Below are positions 36,001 through 48,000 of a DNA stretch of 64,000 nucleotides, in pieces (position 1 is the stretch's first letter; the number at the start of each line of letters is the position of its first letter). The notes under the pieces are model-generated. The model was given only the letters and a program-made list of their open reading frames with translations, ran no database searches and was not told the DNA's origin. The translations under genes and the position numbers were made by a program. The stretch comes from Colius striatus (taxonomy: Eukaryota > Chordata > Aves > Coliiformes > Coliidae): NCBI RefSeq assembly GCF_028858725.1, contig NC_084776.1, forward strand, positions 1,116,001 to 1,180,000, written 5' to 3'.

Positions 36001-39000
36001 GCAGACAGGAGTCTGGTGCTCTGTCATCATCTGTCTCCCTGTTTAATGCTAAGGGAAGCAAAATTGCTCCTTTCTGCCTTCTCACCACTTGTTGAGTGAC
36101 CACATCTTGTCATCGCCTGCAAGTGAGCTGGGTGGGCGAGGTGAGCACAGTGGGAGAGGCAGTGCTGTCCTTCAGGGAGCTCCTGGCCATGGTTCTGTAA
36201 CCCCCTCACTCTGCTGAGGTGAGAGGAGATGTGGGGCTGTTCAGGCTCTGGTTTGCTGAGTGGCAGAGGACAGCCCTGACCTGGCCAGGGTTACCAGTGT
36301 GACTCAAGCTTCCTGGTTGATCAGAAAGCCCAGTAAACCAGTCCAAGCCTCTCATCTATGACTCCAGTTTTTATTCCTCCCTTTCATAGAGCAGAAGTAA
36401 ATGGTGCTCTTCAGCCAGCACTGCATGTAGCTAATTACCCTGTGGCTGGTGAGCAGTGGGCTTGGGAACGTGGAGGTTGAGGAGGTCTGCTCAGTGTAAG
36501 GCAGGGATGTGGTGCCCAGGGACCCTTGCAGGAGGCTTCTCCTGAGCTGCATCAGCTGCTGGTTGCACAGAGAGGACAGATCCAGGGTTGTCTGCAGGTC
36601 CCATGTCACCTGGCTGCTGTCTCTTGCCCTTATTTTGTGGGGTTTACCAGGTGAGGATGAGCACTGCAGGATTAAAATGCCTGAGGATTATAAACACTTT
36701 GTGGTCTGCAGGGAAGACAACTCCTGGATTAAAAGCAGCTCCAAGCACAATTGTGCTGCAGCAGGAGTGATTTATTCTCTTTCCATCTCCAAAGCCTTGT
36801 CTGTCATGGGCAGGAGAGATGCTGTGGCTGTGGGCTGCTGAATGCTGCAACAAAGCCAGGCTTTCTGTTCAGTCCAGAGCCTGTGTCAGACATGAGGAGT
36901 GAAGGCTGAGGCAGCTAACTGCCTCCAGTGTCTCATCTTCCTTAGGTAGCTACTGAGAGGGGGTTTGTTTGACCTGTGCTGAAAACCAGGAGAACAAACC
37001 AATTCCCTTCCCATCTCCTGTGAGGAATGAAAACAATATCAGGATTAAACCATCAGCAGGGAAGCTGAACTGCTGTGATTTCGTTAAGCACTGGTTATGA
37101 TGAAGCAATGAAATCAAGGTCAGGGTGGGCTGAGGCCCTCCATTGAATCAGTGGCCCAACAATGAAGTTATGTCAGTTCCAAGTATTTATCAAATCATAT
37201 TAACACCCTGGGCTATTGGGTTTCTCCATCGGGCTGGGGCAGAGCTGGCTGGGCTTCATCCTAAGCAGCGAAGCTGGGGCTGCCTGTCTGGGGTGAGAGG
37301 TGCTGCCTGACCCCCCTGGGAGGGCTTTGGTGCAGGAGCAGCCGTGGGGGGAGCTGGGGTGGGCAGAGGGAGCTCCCTGTTCCCCTCAGCCCCTGCAGAG
37401 CCGGGGGCGGCTGAGGCTGAGCTCAGCTCCTGCCTGTCCACACCTACACTGGGGGGATATTTTAAGGATTAAACACCACTGTGCCAAATAACCTGGGGGA
37501 GTTTTATCAGCTTTTGTAATTGAAACCTGGTTTTGATAATTCCCATCAGGAGAAGTAATTTTAGGTGTAGGTCAGGAGGCTGCAGCTGGGAGGGGGCTTG
37601 TGCAAAGCGGGTTACCAGGGCTCGGGGAAAGTCAGATGGGGGGCAGTTATGTAAAGTGGCTGCAGGTAACTCTCTCCAGGCTTTACTGTGCCTCACAACT
37701 GAGGTAGGATGGTTGTCCAAACACAGCAAATAAGTCAGTGGGTGCAGAGTGGGGACAGTGGGTGTGAAACTCTGAGTGGGAGATGCGCTGGGGCTGAGCT
37801 GCTCTGGTCAGGGGCAGTGTCTGCCAGGGCTGGGGCTGAGAGGGATCCCCACACATGGACCCACCCTCAGCAGTGTTCCCTGCTCCTGTCTCAGGCCCTT
37901 ACTGGGGAGCTCTGTGCTATTTTCTCCTGCTGTGGGCTGTTGTGCTGGTGGCACTGTGCCCTGGGGCTGTATCCCCCAGCAGCCAGGGAGCCTTTGCGTG
38001 CTGGGGGCAGTTTGGCACTCCTCATGCTGACAGGACACCAGACCCTCTTCCTCCTGACACGGAGCCAGAGCCACATGCTGACATGGCTTTTCAGACTCTG
38101 GGATCTGTGAGGGCTTAGGAAAGAGGCAGCACTGAGTGGAGGGAGGTCTGTCTGTCTCCTTGCTGTGGCCAGGCAGGGCTTGCTCAGCCTCTGTGGCTGG
38201 CAGCATCCCCTCGGCCCCAGGGGAGCTCCAGGCTCTGGCACAGTGTGGTGTTCTGGAACTGCCTCTACAAATCTACAAGCAGCAGCTACATATGTGCAAA
38301 ATGAGCCTTAAGCTTCTTTTCCTCTGGGCTGAGATGCTTCACATGCCTCTCCTCAAAAGCTGGACCATGAGCTTGCCCAGGTCAGGGCTGTGTCTGATGA
38401 GGGGTTTGGTACCAGGATCTGGGGTGTCCCTGCTTTAGGGAACATTTTAGGCAGCTGCTGGTGAAACACACTCAGAGCTGGCTGGAGGAAGCTCTTCCCT
38501 GCTGCTCTGCTCTCTGTGTTTTATGTAATAGCCCACGTGTGCGTGGATGGAGCTTCGCAGGAGCTGTGGCAGGATGAGGCTGAGGCCCCCAGGAGCAGAT
38601 GTGTGAGACAGGCAATGGAATGAGGGGAGGCAGCCCTCAGGGAGGAAAGGGAGGCTGGGGTCCCTGGCAGCTGTCCTCCCTGGGATCTGCTCCACCACAT
38701 AACCATCAGTGTAGTGGGTGCTGGTGCTGGGGACCTTACCCAGCTGGAGATGTTGGTGCCCATGCAGGGCAGGGGCAGTTTGTGTCCTGCCTGGGAAAGG
38801 TGCAGAGCTTCAGGGGGCCGTGCACAGAGACCATCTGACTGTGTGGGGTCCTGCAGCTTCAGCCCTGCAGGAGGCAGTGAAATGGGGTTTGGTTCCCTCA
38901 GTGACCCTCGTATGGGTGAGTGTTCCCTGGCAGGAGAGAGTTGGGTCTGTTGCTTTATTTGCCTTGTTGTGAGAGAGGTTGGAACACCTCAGACACACTT

Positions 39001-42000
39001 CTGAGCTCCAGTCTCCTTCCTGGCTGTTCTCTGCTGGGAAGAGCTGCTGCTATCCCAGGCTGGAGTACAGCATTGCTCTGGCTAAACAGCCTGACCTGCC
39101 TCTGTAACACAGTGGGTGATGATGGGGGCTGGGGGGAGCCCAGAGGGGATGGCATCTCCCCAAGGCTGCTCCAGGGCCCACCAGCCTCCATGCAAGGAGT
39201 TATTCTGAGGATGAGGAAGAGCTGTCTCCTTCCTCCAGAGCTATTGGGGCTGAGGATGCCCAGGCTCTGTGTTCTGCTCAGTGTTTGCCATGGTAGGGCT
39301 TCAGCTGTCTTTCTTTGAGACTGTTCAGCAGCTTAGATGCTCTTCCTCTGTTAATCAGCCTAACTTCTTATTTTATCCCAGTGCTCTCTAATTATTCTCC
39401 CTTGTGGTTCCCTAAATAAATCCTTGCTGCCACTGGTGTTTACACCTTCCAGGTATTTCAGCCTGCAGCGCTCTGGCACAGCTCAGACTCCTCTCCCTCT
39501 CTTTTGTCTCTTTTCCCCATTACTCTGTGCTGCTGGTCCTGTTCCCTCCTTGGGACAAGATTCCTGTGCCCTCCCTGCTCTTGGCTCCCTCTGGTCCTTC
39601 CCTCAGCCTGTTACTGGCTGTGGGAGCCGATGTGATCTGATAAAGCTCTGTGACTCCTGCAGTGCTGGGGAGGTGCTGATTAGCATTGCCCTTGGCTCAT
39701 TCCTGCCTGCTTTGCACGTTCTTGGCTTCAATAGAACACTTTGAACTAATGTTTTTCCAGTGAGGAGGGGAGGCTGACTGATGTTCACGAGTGATGTTGC
39801 TGTTTCACCTCCACTGACTGCACTGATAGCAGCCTGTGCTTATAAAGAGCTCAGGGCTTGACATTTCTCAGATGCTTTTTCATCCTCACACACCTCTGGC
39901 TGTCAGCTTCGGGCTGCTGCTGGGAAGGTGTTTGGAAGCAGCAGGGCCCAGGCTTTTCCATGCCAGGGGTGACAGTTGCCATTTGAGCTGGGGGCTTTGC
40001 AGTGTCTTGTTTCATCTTTCATGTTTCCTTGTTCATTATTTATTGCCTGACCCATTGGGGTAAGCTGTTCTGGTTCCTGAGCAGAGATTGCCCAGCTTGG
40101 GCTGGAGCCAGGGGGCTGAGCTTTGCTGCAGCATCACTCCTCTCCCCCAGCACTGGGGATGAACTGGCAGGTCGCTGGGCTGCCAGCACAACCATCTTCA
40201 TCTCCAAGGGCTGCTGCACCCCTGAAGCAGGCAGAGCCCCTGGCTGCTGCCCCTGAGCCCCAGCAGCATCTCACAGCAGAGCCTTTGGCCGGCTGTGCCT
40301 GTGCCGCCGCGTGCTGACACCGCTAATTAGGTCAGCAGCTCCTGGTGCCTTGGAAGTGGCTGTGAGGGGGGAGCAGGGGGGAGTTATTTGAGGCCTCTCC
40401 AACCTAGAAACCCAGAAAAGCTTTCTGGAGCTGTTGGGCAGCTCTGGGGTGTGCTCTGGCTTTTGGCAGGGCTGTGAGCCGCGAGCAGAGCGCTGCCCAC
40501 GCCAGCCCTGGCGCTCTCCCTGGCCTCAGACGCTCACTAACGGCGAGCTTTTTTGTTTTCTTCTTTAAACTGGGGATTTTGTTTAAATGATGCCTACAAT
40601 CCGAATTTGAAGCTGACAACCCAAATCAAGGTCTGAACCTGAAGTGCAGCATGTGCTTGTTGGGGTTTGGGGGAGGCTGTGGAGCGCCAGCACGGCGGGA
40701 GCCACCTTCCCCTGGCCCTTCTGCTGCTGCTCAGGTTGTGCCAAGCTGGGCAGGGGCTCACTGCAGACCCCCCTGTCCTGGGGAAAGGAGAGGTGAGTGG
40801 CAGGCACCTGGTGCAGCCCTTCTCTGTGTGCAGCAGTGAGAGCTCCCACTGCTCTGCCTGTCACTGGCAGGTTTAGCCAGGTTTTGGTGTAACTTTGCCT
40901 TTGTGTGTTATTTGGGAGCCCCTTGTCTTGCTGGTGGGTCTCAAGTGAAAGCTGTGTGGTGAACTTGCCATTTGGTGATGCAGTGAGGTGTCAAACCCAA
41001 GGCTGTGCATCAGTCAGTGGCATATTTACATAGAATTAAGTGTAGACATGCTGAGAATGCTGAATTTAGAGCCCAGGCTCTGCTCCACATGGACATGTTC
41101 TGGCTGGCTGCAGCCATTAAGCACAGCCTTTCTGTGGTGGAATCATTAAGGGTGTACTTGCAAAAGAAGACTGGAAGCAGGGATGTGAATAAAGCTTTAC
41201 CTTGTGTATTTAAATGGTGATTAAAGCTGAAAGTGTGATGTGGCTGAGGTGAGAGTCAGCCCTGTGCTGCAGCCTGGGCTGTGCTGGGGCTGGAGGCGAC
41301 CCGGGGCAGTGCTGGGGCTGACCCAGGGAAACCTGAATCGTGGTGAGATGGTCCTTGTGCTGCTGAACTCAACGAGGCTCATTTCACTCCTCACCTTCTC
41401 CTCCCTGATGGCCCAGTTAGGAAATTGAGCAGGGTGAGTTTAGGGTGTCAGGGGCTGCGCTTGCTCTTGTGCTTCTGCTCTTTCAGGTGCTGTTGGGGTC
41501 GTGTTTCCCTGCAGCAATGGGGCTGTGTGGCAGAGGGAGCACTGTCCTGCAGCAATGGGGCTGTGTGGCAGGGAGAGCACTGTCCTGCTGCTCCCCTCAA
41601 CACACAAAGCAGGGGAAGTTTTTTGGGAGCTCCCCTTGGTGTGGGGACAGCTGGGCTTGGTGTGCCCCATGCCTCAGGCATAGCAGGGCTGTGGTGGAGG
41701 GCTCAGGGCACCCCTGTGCTATTCCCAGGGCTGAGGGCCATGGGTTAGTGATGGGCTTGGCAGCCTCAGGTGAGTGGTTGGACTTCATCTCGAAGGACTT
41801 TTCCAACCAAAACGTTTTGCTGGCTCTAACAATAGCCAGGAGGAGGAGGTGGCTGTGCCCTGAGCCCACTGCCAGCAGCGCTGCCATCCCCACGGCCTCC
41901 CACGGCCGCCTGCTCCTGCCCACCAGCACGTGCCCGGGGCTGCTGCTGCCTCTTCCCTGCACTGTGCCAGCACAGTTGCCCACTGGCTTTCCCAGGGCCC

Positions 42001-45000
42001 TCCTCTCTATCCCAGCCCAGCTCTCCCCACAGCTTGGCTTGGGAGCGATGCAAATACCCCCATTATTCTGTGCCCAGTGGCGCTGGCTCAGTTACCTCAT
42101 TCCCCTCTGCTCCTAACCGTGGCCCTTTGCACTGCAGTCCTGGATTTCCTCATTTGGAGGGGAAAAAAAAGATCTTCAAACAAGGTTGTTGGTCACAAAC
42201 TGGGTTTTACCTGTTGCTCCCCAACCTCCTTTCCCCACCCTTGTTGGTGCACATAGGGAGAGCCAAAGCCTGCTGCGTCCAGCACGAGCTCTGCAGGGTT
42301 CTCTCTCTGGAGGGAGGATTCTCCAAGCAGGGTGTGAGCAGTAGCAGCTCCAGCTCTGAAATAAGCCCCCTTTGAAGTCTGGAATGTCACTTAATCTCAC
42401 TGCTTTTGTTGAGGTTTTTTCCACTCTATGCATCTGCTAATAAATATTGTAACATGCTAAAAATAACTGTTAAAACATGAAGGAGAAGGTAAAGCTGCTT
42501 TAGGCCCTGACTTTCCAGTTTAATTCCCTTCTCAGGGAAGCTCAGACCTTCCCCAAAGGGGTTTGGCAGTGCCCAGGATGCAGGTTTGGCTGTGGGGCTG
42601 CTGTCCCAGGGAGGTGTTGCAGGGCAGGAGAGGTGCTGCTGGCAGAGGCTGGCTGTGTGAGCTTGGGCAGAGGAGCTGGGGGCATCCCCAGAGGACTGAG
42701 GGAGGAGAACGTGGCTGGCTCAGAGAGCTGGGGCTGTTTCATGCCCTCTGCTCAGGGATGCTGATGGTGAGGCTGGGCAGCAGCTCTGCAGTCCCAGGCC
42801 TTGCCCTGGAGCCCTCCCATGTGCCACATTTGCATGGTAAGGGGCAGCCTGAGCAGGTTGTTCCACCCGTGTGCTGTGTCTGTGCTCCGTGCAGCGCTGG
42901 CAAAGCCCTGCGTGGCACAGCCATGCTGGCACAAGTCATGTTGGTAGTGCAGGAGCCTGTGCCAGCCGAGCAGCCTCCTGTGGCTGCATCTGCAGCATCT
43001 CTGCCTGGTGCTGGCAGGGCCCCGGTGCCGGCACAGCCCGGGTGCAGCATCACGGAGCATCCCCTGCCCTGGCACTGCTGGCTGTGTGGCTCACTGGGAC
43101 AGGGCTGCTGGTGGTTTTGGCATTGCTGATGGCTGTGTGTGGTGGAGGGGTTTGTGTGCCCTCCCCACAGCCCTGGGCAGCACAGCCCTGCCCGTCCTTG
43201 CAGGCAGAGAGCAGGGATGTGGCAGCTGAGGAGGTGCCAGCGGTGTCCAGCCTGTGCTGGGTGTTTTGTGTGCCTGGTAGGGGTGAGCAGGGGGCTGTGG
43301 GGCTGCTGGCAGCCTGGGTGGCCGGGGCAGCCTCTGGCTGCGTGGTGAGCGGGCGGCTGCTGGCGGTACAGCTCGTCCCGTCCCGCCCGCACGGCTCCCG
43401 GCCCCCGCGCTGACTCAGCGCCTGTGCGTGGGGGCTCCCGTGAGTAAGGGCAGGTTGGAGGGGCTGTGCAGGCACACACACAAACGCTCTGTGCTGGGGG
43501 GTCCATGGCCACGCCGCCAACCCCCCTCAGCGGGTGCCTCGGCATGTGCCCTGCGCACGGCGGGACAGGGGACGCTGGGGCAGGGGATGCTGGGGCAGGG
43601 GACGCTGGGGCAGGGGGTGCTGAGGCAGGGGATGCTGGGGCAGGGGATGCTGGGGCAGGGGGTGCTGAGGCAGGGGATGCTGAGGCAGGGGATGCTGAGG
43701 CAGCCGCCTCCCTGCTCCTCTCCCTTGCAGTACATCGAAGCCATCAGCAACAAGCAGGGAGAGCTGGAGAACTACGTGTCCGATGGCTATAAGACAGCTC
43801 TGACAGAGGAGAGGAGACGGTTCTGCTTCCTGGTGGAGAAGCAGTGTGCGGTGGCCAAGAGCGCCATCACCTACCACGCCAAGGTGAGTCCGCGTGGCCC
43901 CGGCTGCCCCGGCACAAGCCGGCGCCCACAGAGCAGTCAGTGCCCTGGCACAGCCCCTGAGGCTCAGGGGGCAGAGCCACAGGGCTGATCCACACACAAA
44001 GTTCCCTGTAAGACACGTGCTGCTGGGCAGGGGGAGGCAGGGCTGCCCTTCCTCTGATGAGGGGACACATCTCCCGTGGCTGCACGAGGTGGATGGGACC
44101 GACTGGTTTGCTCGAGTGCCAGCGTGGCAGTGCCCATGGCAGAGCCTGGCAGCGTGTCCTGCCATCTGACTCTCCTGAGCAGTGCCAGCCCCTCTGCAGG
44201 GGTAGGAGATGGGGCTGAGTTAAGTGTCCTGCGTGTCATGGTCCCCAAGGTCTGAGCCCTGGCCAGGCTGGTCAGGCTCCTCGTGCATCAGCTGCTGGCT
44301 CCGTGCTCAGAGCAGCAGCGGCACTGCCTGGCACAGCTCACTCCAACCCTCCCCTTCCCCCCGGCCTTGGCAAAGATGGGGATTAAACCAGAGACTGAAC
44401 TGCTGCTCCAGGCTGCCCAGGTCTCCTGGCTGGAGCTGCAGCCCCCTGTGCTGGTCTGGAACGGAACCCATCCGGCAGCGGGCCGGGGCCGCCGCGCTGC
44501 TCCCGCAGCCTCGCGCTGCCGTTCCCGCTGTTCCCCACGGCCACCCCCGGCACACACAGCACCCATCTGTCACCGCCACGCTCGGCACAGGGGAGCAGCA
44601 GGAGTTTGGATTAGTCAGCACTGCAGGCTGCATCGATGCTGGGTGTGTGTGAACCCTCCTGTAGAGCAGGAGGGGAAAAAAATCCCCCCAAAGGCTGTTT
44701 GTCCCTTGGCAGCGGATGGCCCCAGGTCCTGCCCCAGGTCCTGCCCCAGGTCCTGCCCCGGGCAGGGAGCAGCAGGGTTGAGCTGCAGAGCAGTGGGGCC
44801 TGAGGCTGATGAAGCTGCTTCTGTGGCACCTGGTGACAGCACAGAGTGTGACTGAGCCTTTGCTCAGGTTTTGTTTCTCTGCTCTCACTGAGCCCAGCGC
44901 CCTGCTCGGCTGCTGTGGCTGCTCTGCTGCTGGAGCTGCCCCACACAGGCTGTTTTGGAATAAGGTGGGGAGATAAATTACGGTTTTCTTCAGTCCTGTC

Positions 45001-48000
45001 TATTTTCTGTGACACCCTCCTGGCTCAGCTGCCCTCAGAGCCTGCAGCCACAAGTCCCTGAGTTGTATCTTGCCTGTGCCGTGCACAGAGGAGTGGATCG
45101 GTCTTGTGGCCAGGATGGAGCCAAGCAGAGCTGGGTGGCTCTCCCACAGCTCAGCCTGTGCCCTCATGCCTTGTTGTTCTCTGTTGCAGGGGAAGGAGAT
45201 GCTGACACAGAAGCTGCCTCTGTGGCAACAGTCCTGCTCAGACCCCAACAAGATCCCAGACCGGGCTATACAGCTGATGCAGCAGATGGCTGCCAGCAGC
45301 AATGGCACCATTATGCCCAGCCCTCTGTCTACATCCAAATCCAACCTCATCATCTCTGACCCCATCCCTGGTGCCAAACCTCTCCCCGTCCCCCCGGAGC
45401 TGGCACCTTTTGTAGGAGTAAGTATCTCGGTGGTGGAAGCTGAGCTGCCCTTCTGAGCAAAGCTGCAGGGATGACCCCAGGCCGGTGGCACCGTTGTCCT
45501 CAGCAAGTTGCCTTTGGATGGACTGTCACTGATGTGTGCAGGGATGGGCAGCTCTGTGCATGTGCTGGAAGGAGCCTGGCATGGGAATGGGCAGCCTGTC
45601 CTCTCCCATCCTGTCTGTGTTGCTGAGCTGCAGAGGGACAGGGGCTCCCAGGGGTCTTGGGGAACCTGTGAGGTGGAAGCATTTGGCTGGGCTGGTCCCA
45701 GAGCTGTGAGAAAGCGCTTGGGGTGACCCATGGGATGAATGACCCATCAGAAAAGGGTCTCTCCCTCCATGAGGGGGCATAAGCTGAGCAGTGGAGCTCA
45801 GGAGGGATTTAATAGGTGAGAGAGTCCCTATCCCTGGAACCATGGCAAAGCTGTGGAGCTGAGGTGCTGAGGGCTGTGGGTTAACGGTGGGCTGGACAGG
45901 GTGAGGGGAGGGCTGGGACTGCAGCAGCTTAAAGAGCTTTTCCAACTGAAACAATTCTTTGATTCTCTGATTCTAAGGCAGCTTACAGCAGTAAAATACC
46001 ATAGATGTGACCCCACTGCTCCCCCCAGAGCCTGGAGAACTAAGCCCAGCTCTGGTCTGCTGGGAACCACCTTCCCTGGAGCTGCATCCTGCTGCAGGAG
46101 CTGCAGTGGGATGCCCTAATGAAGACATTCCTCTCCTCTCCTCTCCTCTCCTCTCCTCTCCTCTCCTCTCCTCTCCTCTCCTCTCCTCTCCTCTCCTCTC
46201 CTCTCCTCTCCTCTCCTCTCCTCTCCTCTCCTCTCCTCTCCTCTCCTCTCCTCTCCTCTCCTCTCCTCTCCTCTCCTCTCCTCTCCTCTCCTCTCCTCTC
46301 CTCTCCTCTCCTCTCCTCTCCTCTCCTCTCCTCTCCTCTCCTCTCCTCTCCTCTCCTCTCCTCTCCTCTCCTCTCCTCTCTCCGTAGCGCATGTCGGCAC
46401 AGGAGGCCATGCCGGTGATGAACGGAGTCTCAGGCCCAGACAGTGACGGGTACAACCACTGGTCTGAGATGAAGCCAGCACAGCCCAAATCTTTATCTCC
46501 TCCCCAGCCTCAGAAGCAGCTGAGTGACTCTTACTCCAACACACTCCCAGTTCGCAAAAACGTGCCACCGAAAAACAGCTACACCTCAGGTGAGGCCCCA
46601 GGGCAGCTCTGCCAGGGCAGCAGCGATGGGCTGGGGATGGCAGCGGCGATGGGGATGGCAGCAGCGATGGGCTGGGGATGGCAGCGGTGATGGGGATGGC
46701 AGCAGGGGTGGGGATGGCAGCAGCGATGGGATGGGATGGCAGCAGGGATGGGCTGGGGATGGCAGCAGCGGTGGAGTGGGATGGCAGCAGCGATGGGGTG
46801 GGATGGCAGCAGCGATGGGCTGGGGATGGCAGCAGCGATGGGGATGGGATGGCAGCAGCGATGGGCTGGGGATGGCAGCAGCGATGGGCTGGGGATGGCA
46901 GCAGCGGTGGAGTGGGATGGCAGCAGCGATGGGGTGGGATGGCAGCAGCGATGGGGTGGGGATGGCAGCAGCGATGGGGATGGGATGGCAGCAGCGATGG
47001 GCTGGGGATGGCAGCAGCGATGGGCTGGGGATGGCAGCAGCGATGGGGATGGGATGGCAGCAGGGATGGGCTGGGGATGGCAGCAGCGATGGGCTGGGGA
47101 TGGCAGCAGCGATGGGGTGGGGATGGCAGCAGCGATGGGGATGGGATGGCAGCAGCGATGGGGATGGGATGGCAGCAGCGATGGGGATGGGATGGCAGCA
47201 GCGATGGGCTGGGGATAGCAGCGATGGGCTGGGGATGGCAGCAGCGATGGGCTGGGGATGGCAGCAGCGATGGGGTGGGGATGGCAGCAGCGGTGGGGTG
47301 GGGATGGCAGCAGCGATGGGCTGGGGATGGCAGCAGCGATGGGGTGGGATGGCAGCAGGGATGGGCTGGGATGGCAGCAGCTCTGGCTTCACCTGCTGCT
47401 CCTGTCTGAACCTGGGTTGGGAAGCGAGCAGAGCCAGGCCCTGCCATGGGTGCTGGGCTCTGGGAGGGGTTGGCTGGGCAGGTTTATGGGCTGAAGGGCT
47501 CAGGGCACTCATCGGCCTCTGTCTCCCACCAGCCGAGAACAAGACGCTGCCACGCTCCAGCTCCATGGCCGCAGGGCTCGAGAGGAACGGCAGGACGAGG
47601 GTACAGGCCATTTTCTCTCACGCTGCTGGGGATAACAGCACCCTCCTGAGCTTCAAGGAGGGTGACCTGATCACGCTGCTGGTGCCCGAGGCCAGGGACG
47701 GTTGGCACTACGGGGAGAGCGAGAAAACCAAGATGTGAGTGAGGCAGGGGACTGCTGCAGCCCGGGCACAGCCTCGCCTGGACGCTCCTGAATCACCGTG
47801 GGTTGGGCTTCACCCCCCTGCCTTTGCCTTCCAGGAGGGGCTGGTTTCCTTTCTCCTACACGCGGGTCCTGGACAGCGATGGCAGCGAGCGGGTGCACAC
47901 GAGGTAGGAGCATCACCAGGGTGCCGTGGTGGGTGTCCCTCGCAGGGTGGGTTTGGTGGGGGACATTCTCCCACAGGGCTTGGGATGGGGACACTGAGCC

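Larger units (their letters stand above)
33179..43730 (+). other. BAIAP2 intron 6
   Basis: 10.6 kb, the longest intron. It contains two CR1 fragments, two AT-richer candidate regulatory islands (36.96-37.22 and 37.44-37.57 kb), a 38-bp duplication near 41.5 kb and a 15-bp minisatellite adjoining exon 7. No recognisable extra exon. Confidence 0.85.

Noticed and set aside
46116-47738. Long ORFs of 340-440 codons on both strands over the CTCTC tract and the 24-bp array
   Set aside because: These are repeat artefacts. The + strand version reads through intron 9 and only its last part is real BAIAP2 exon 10.
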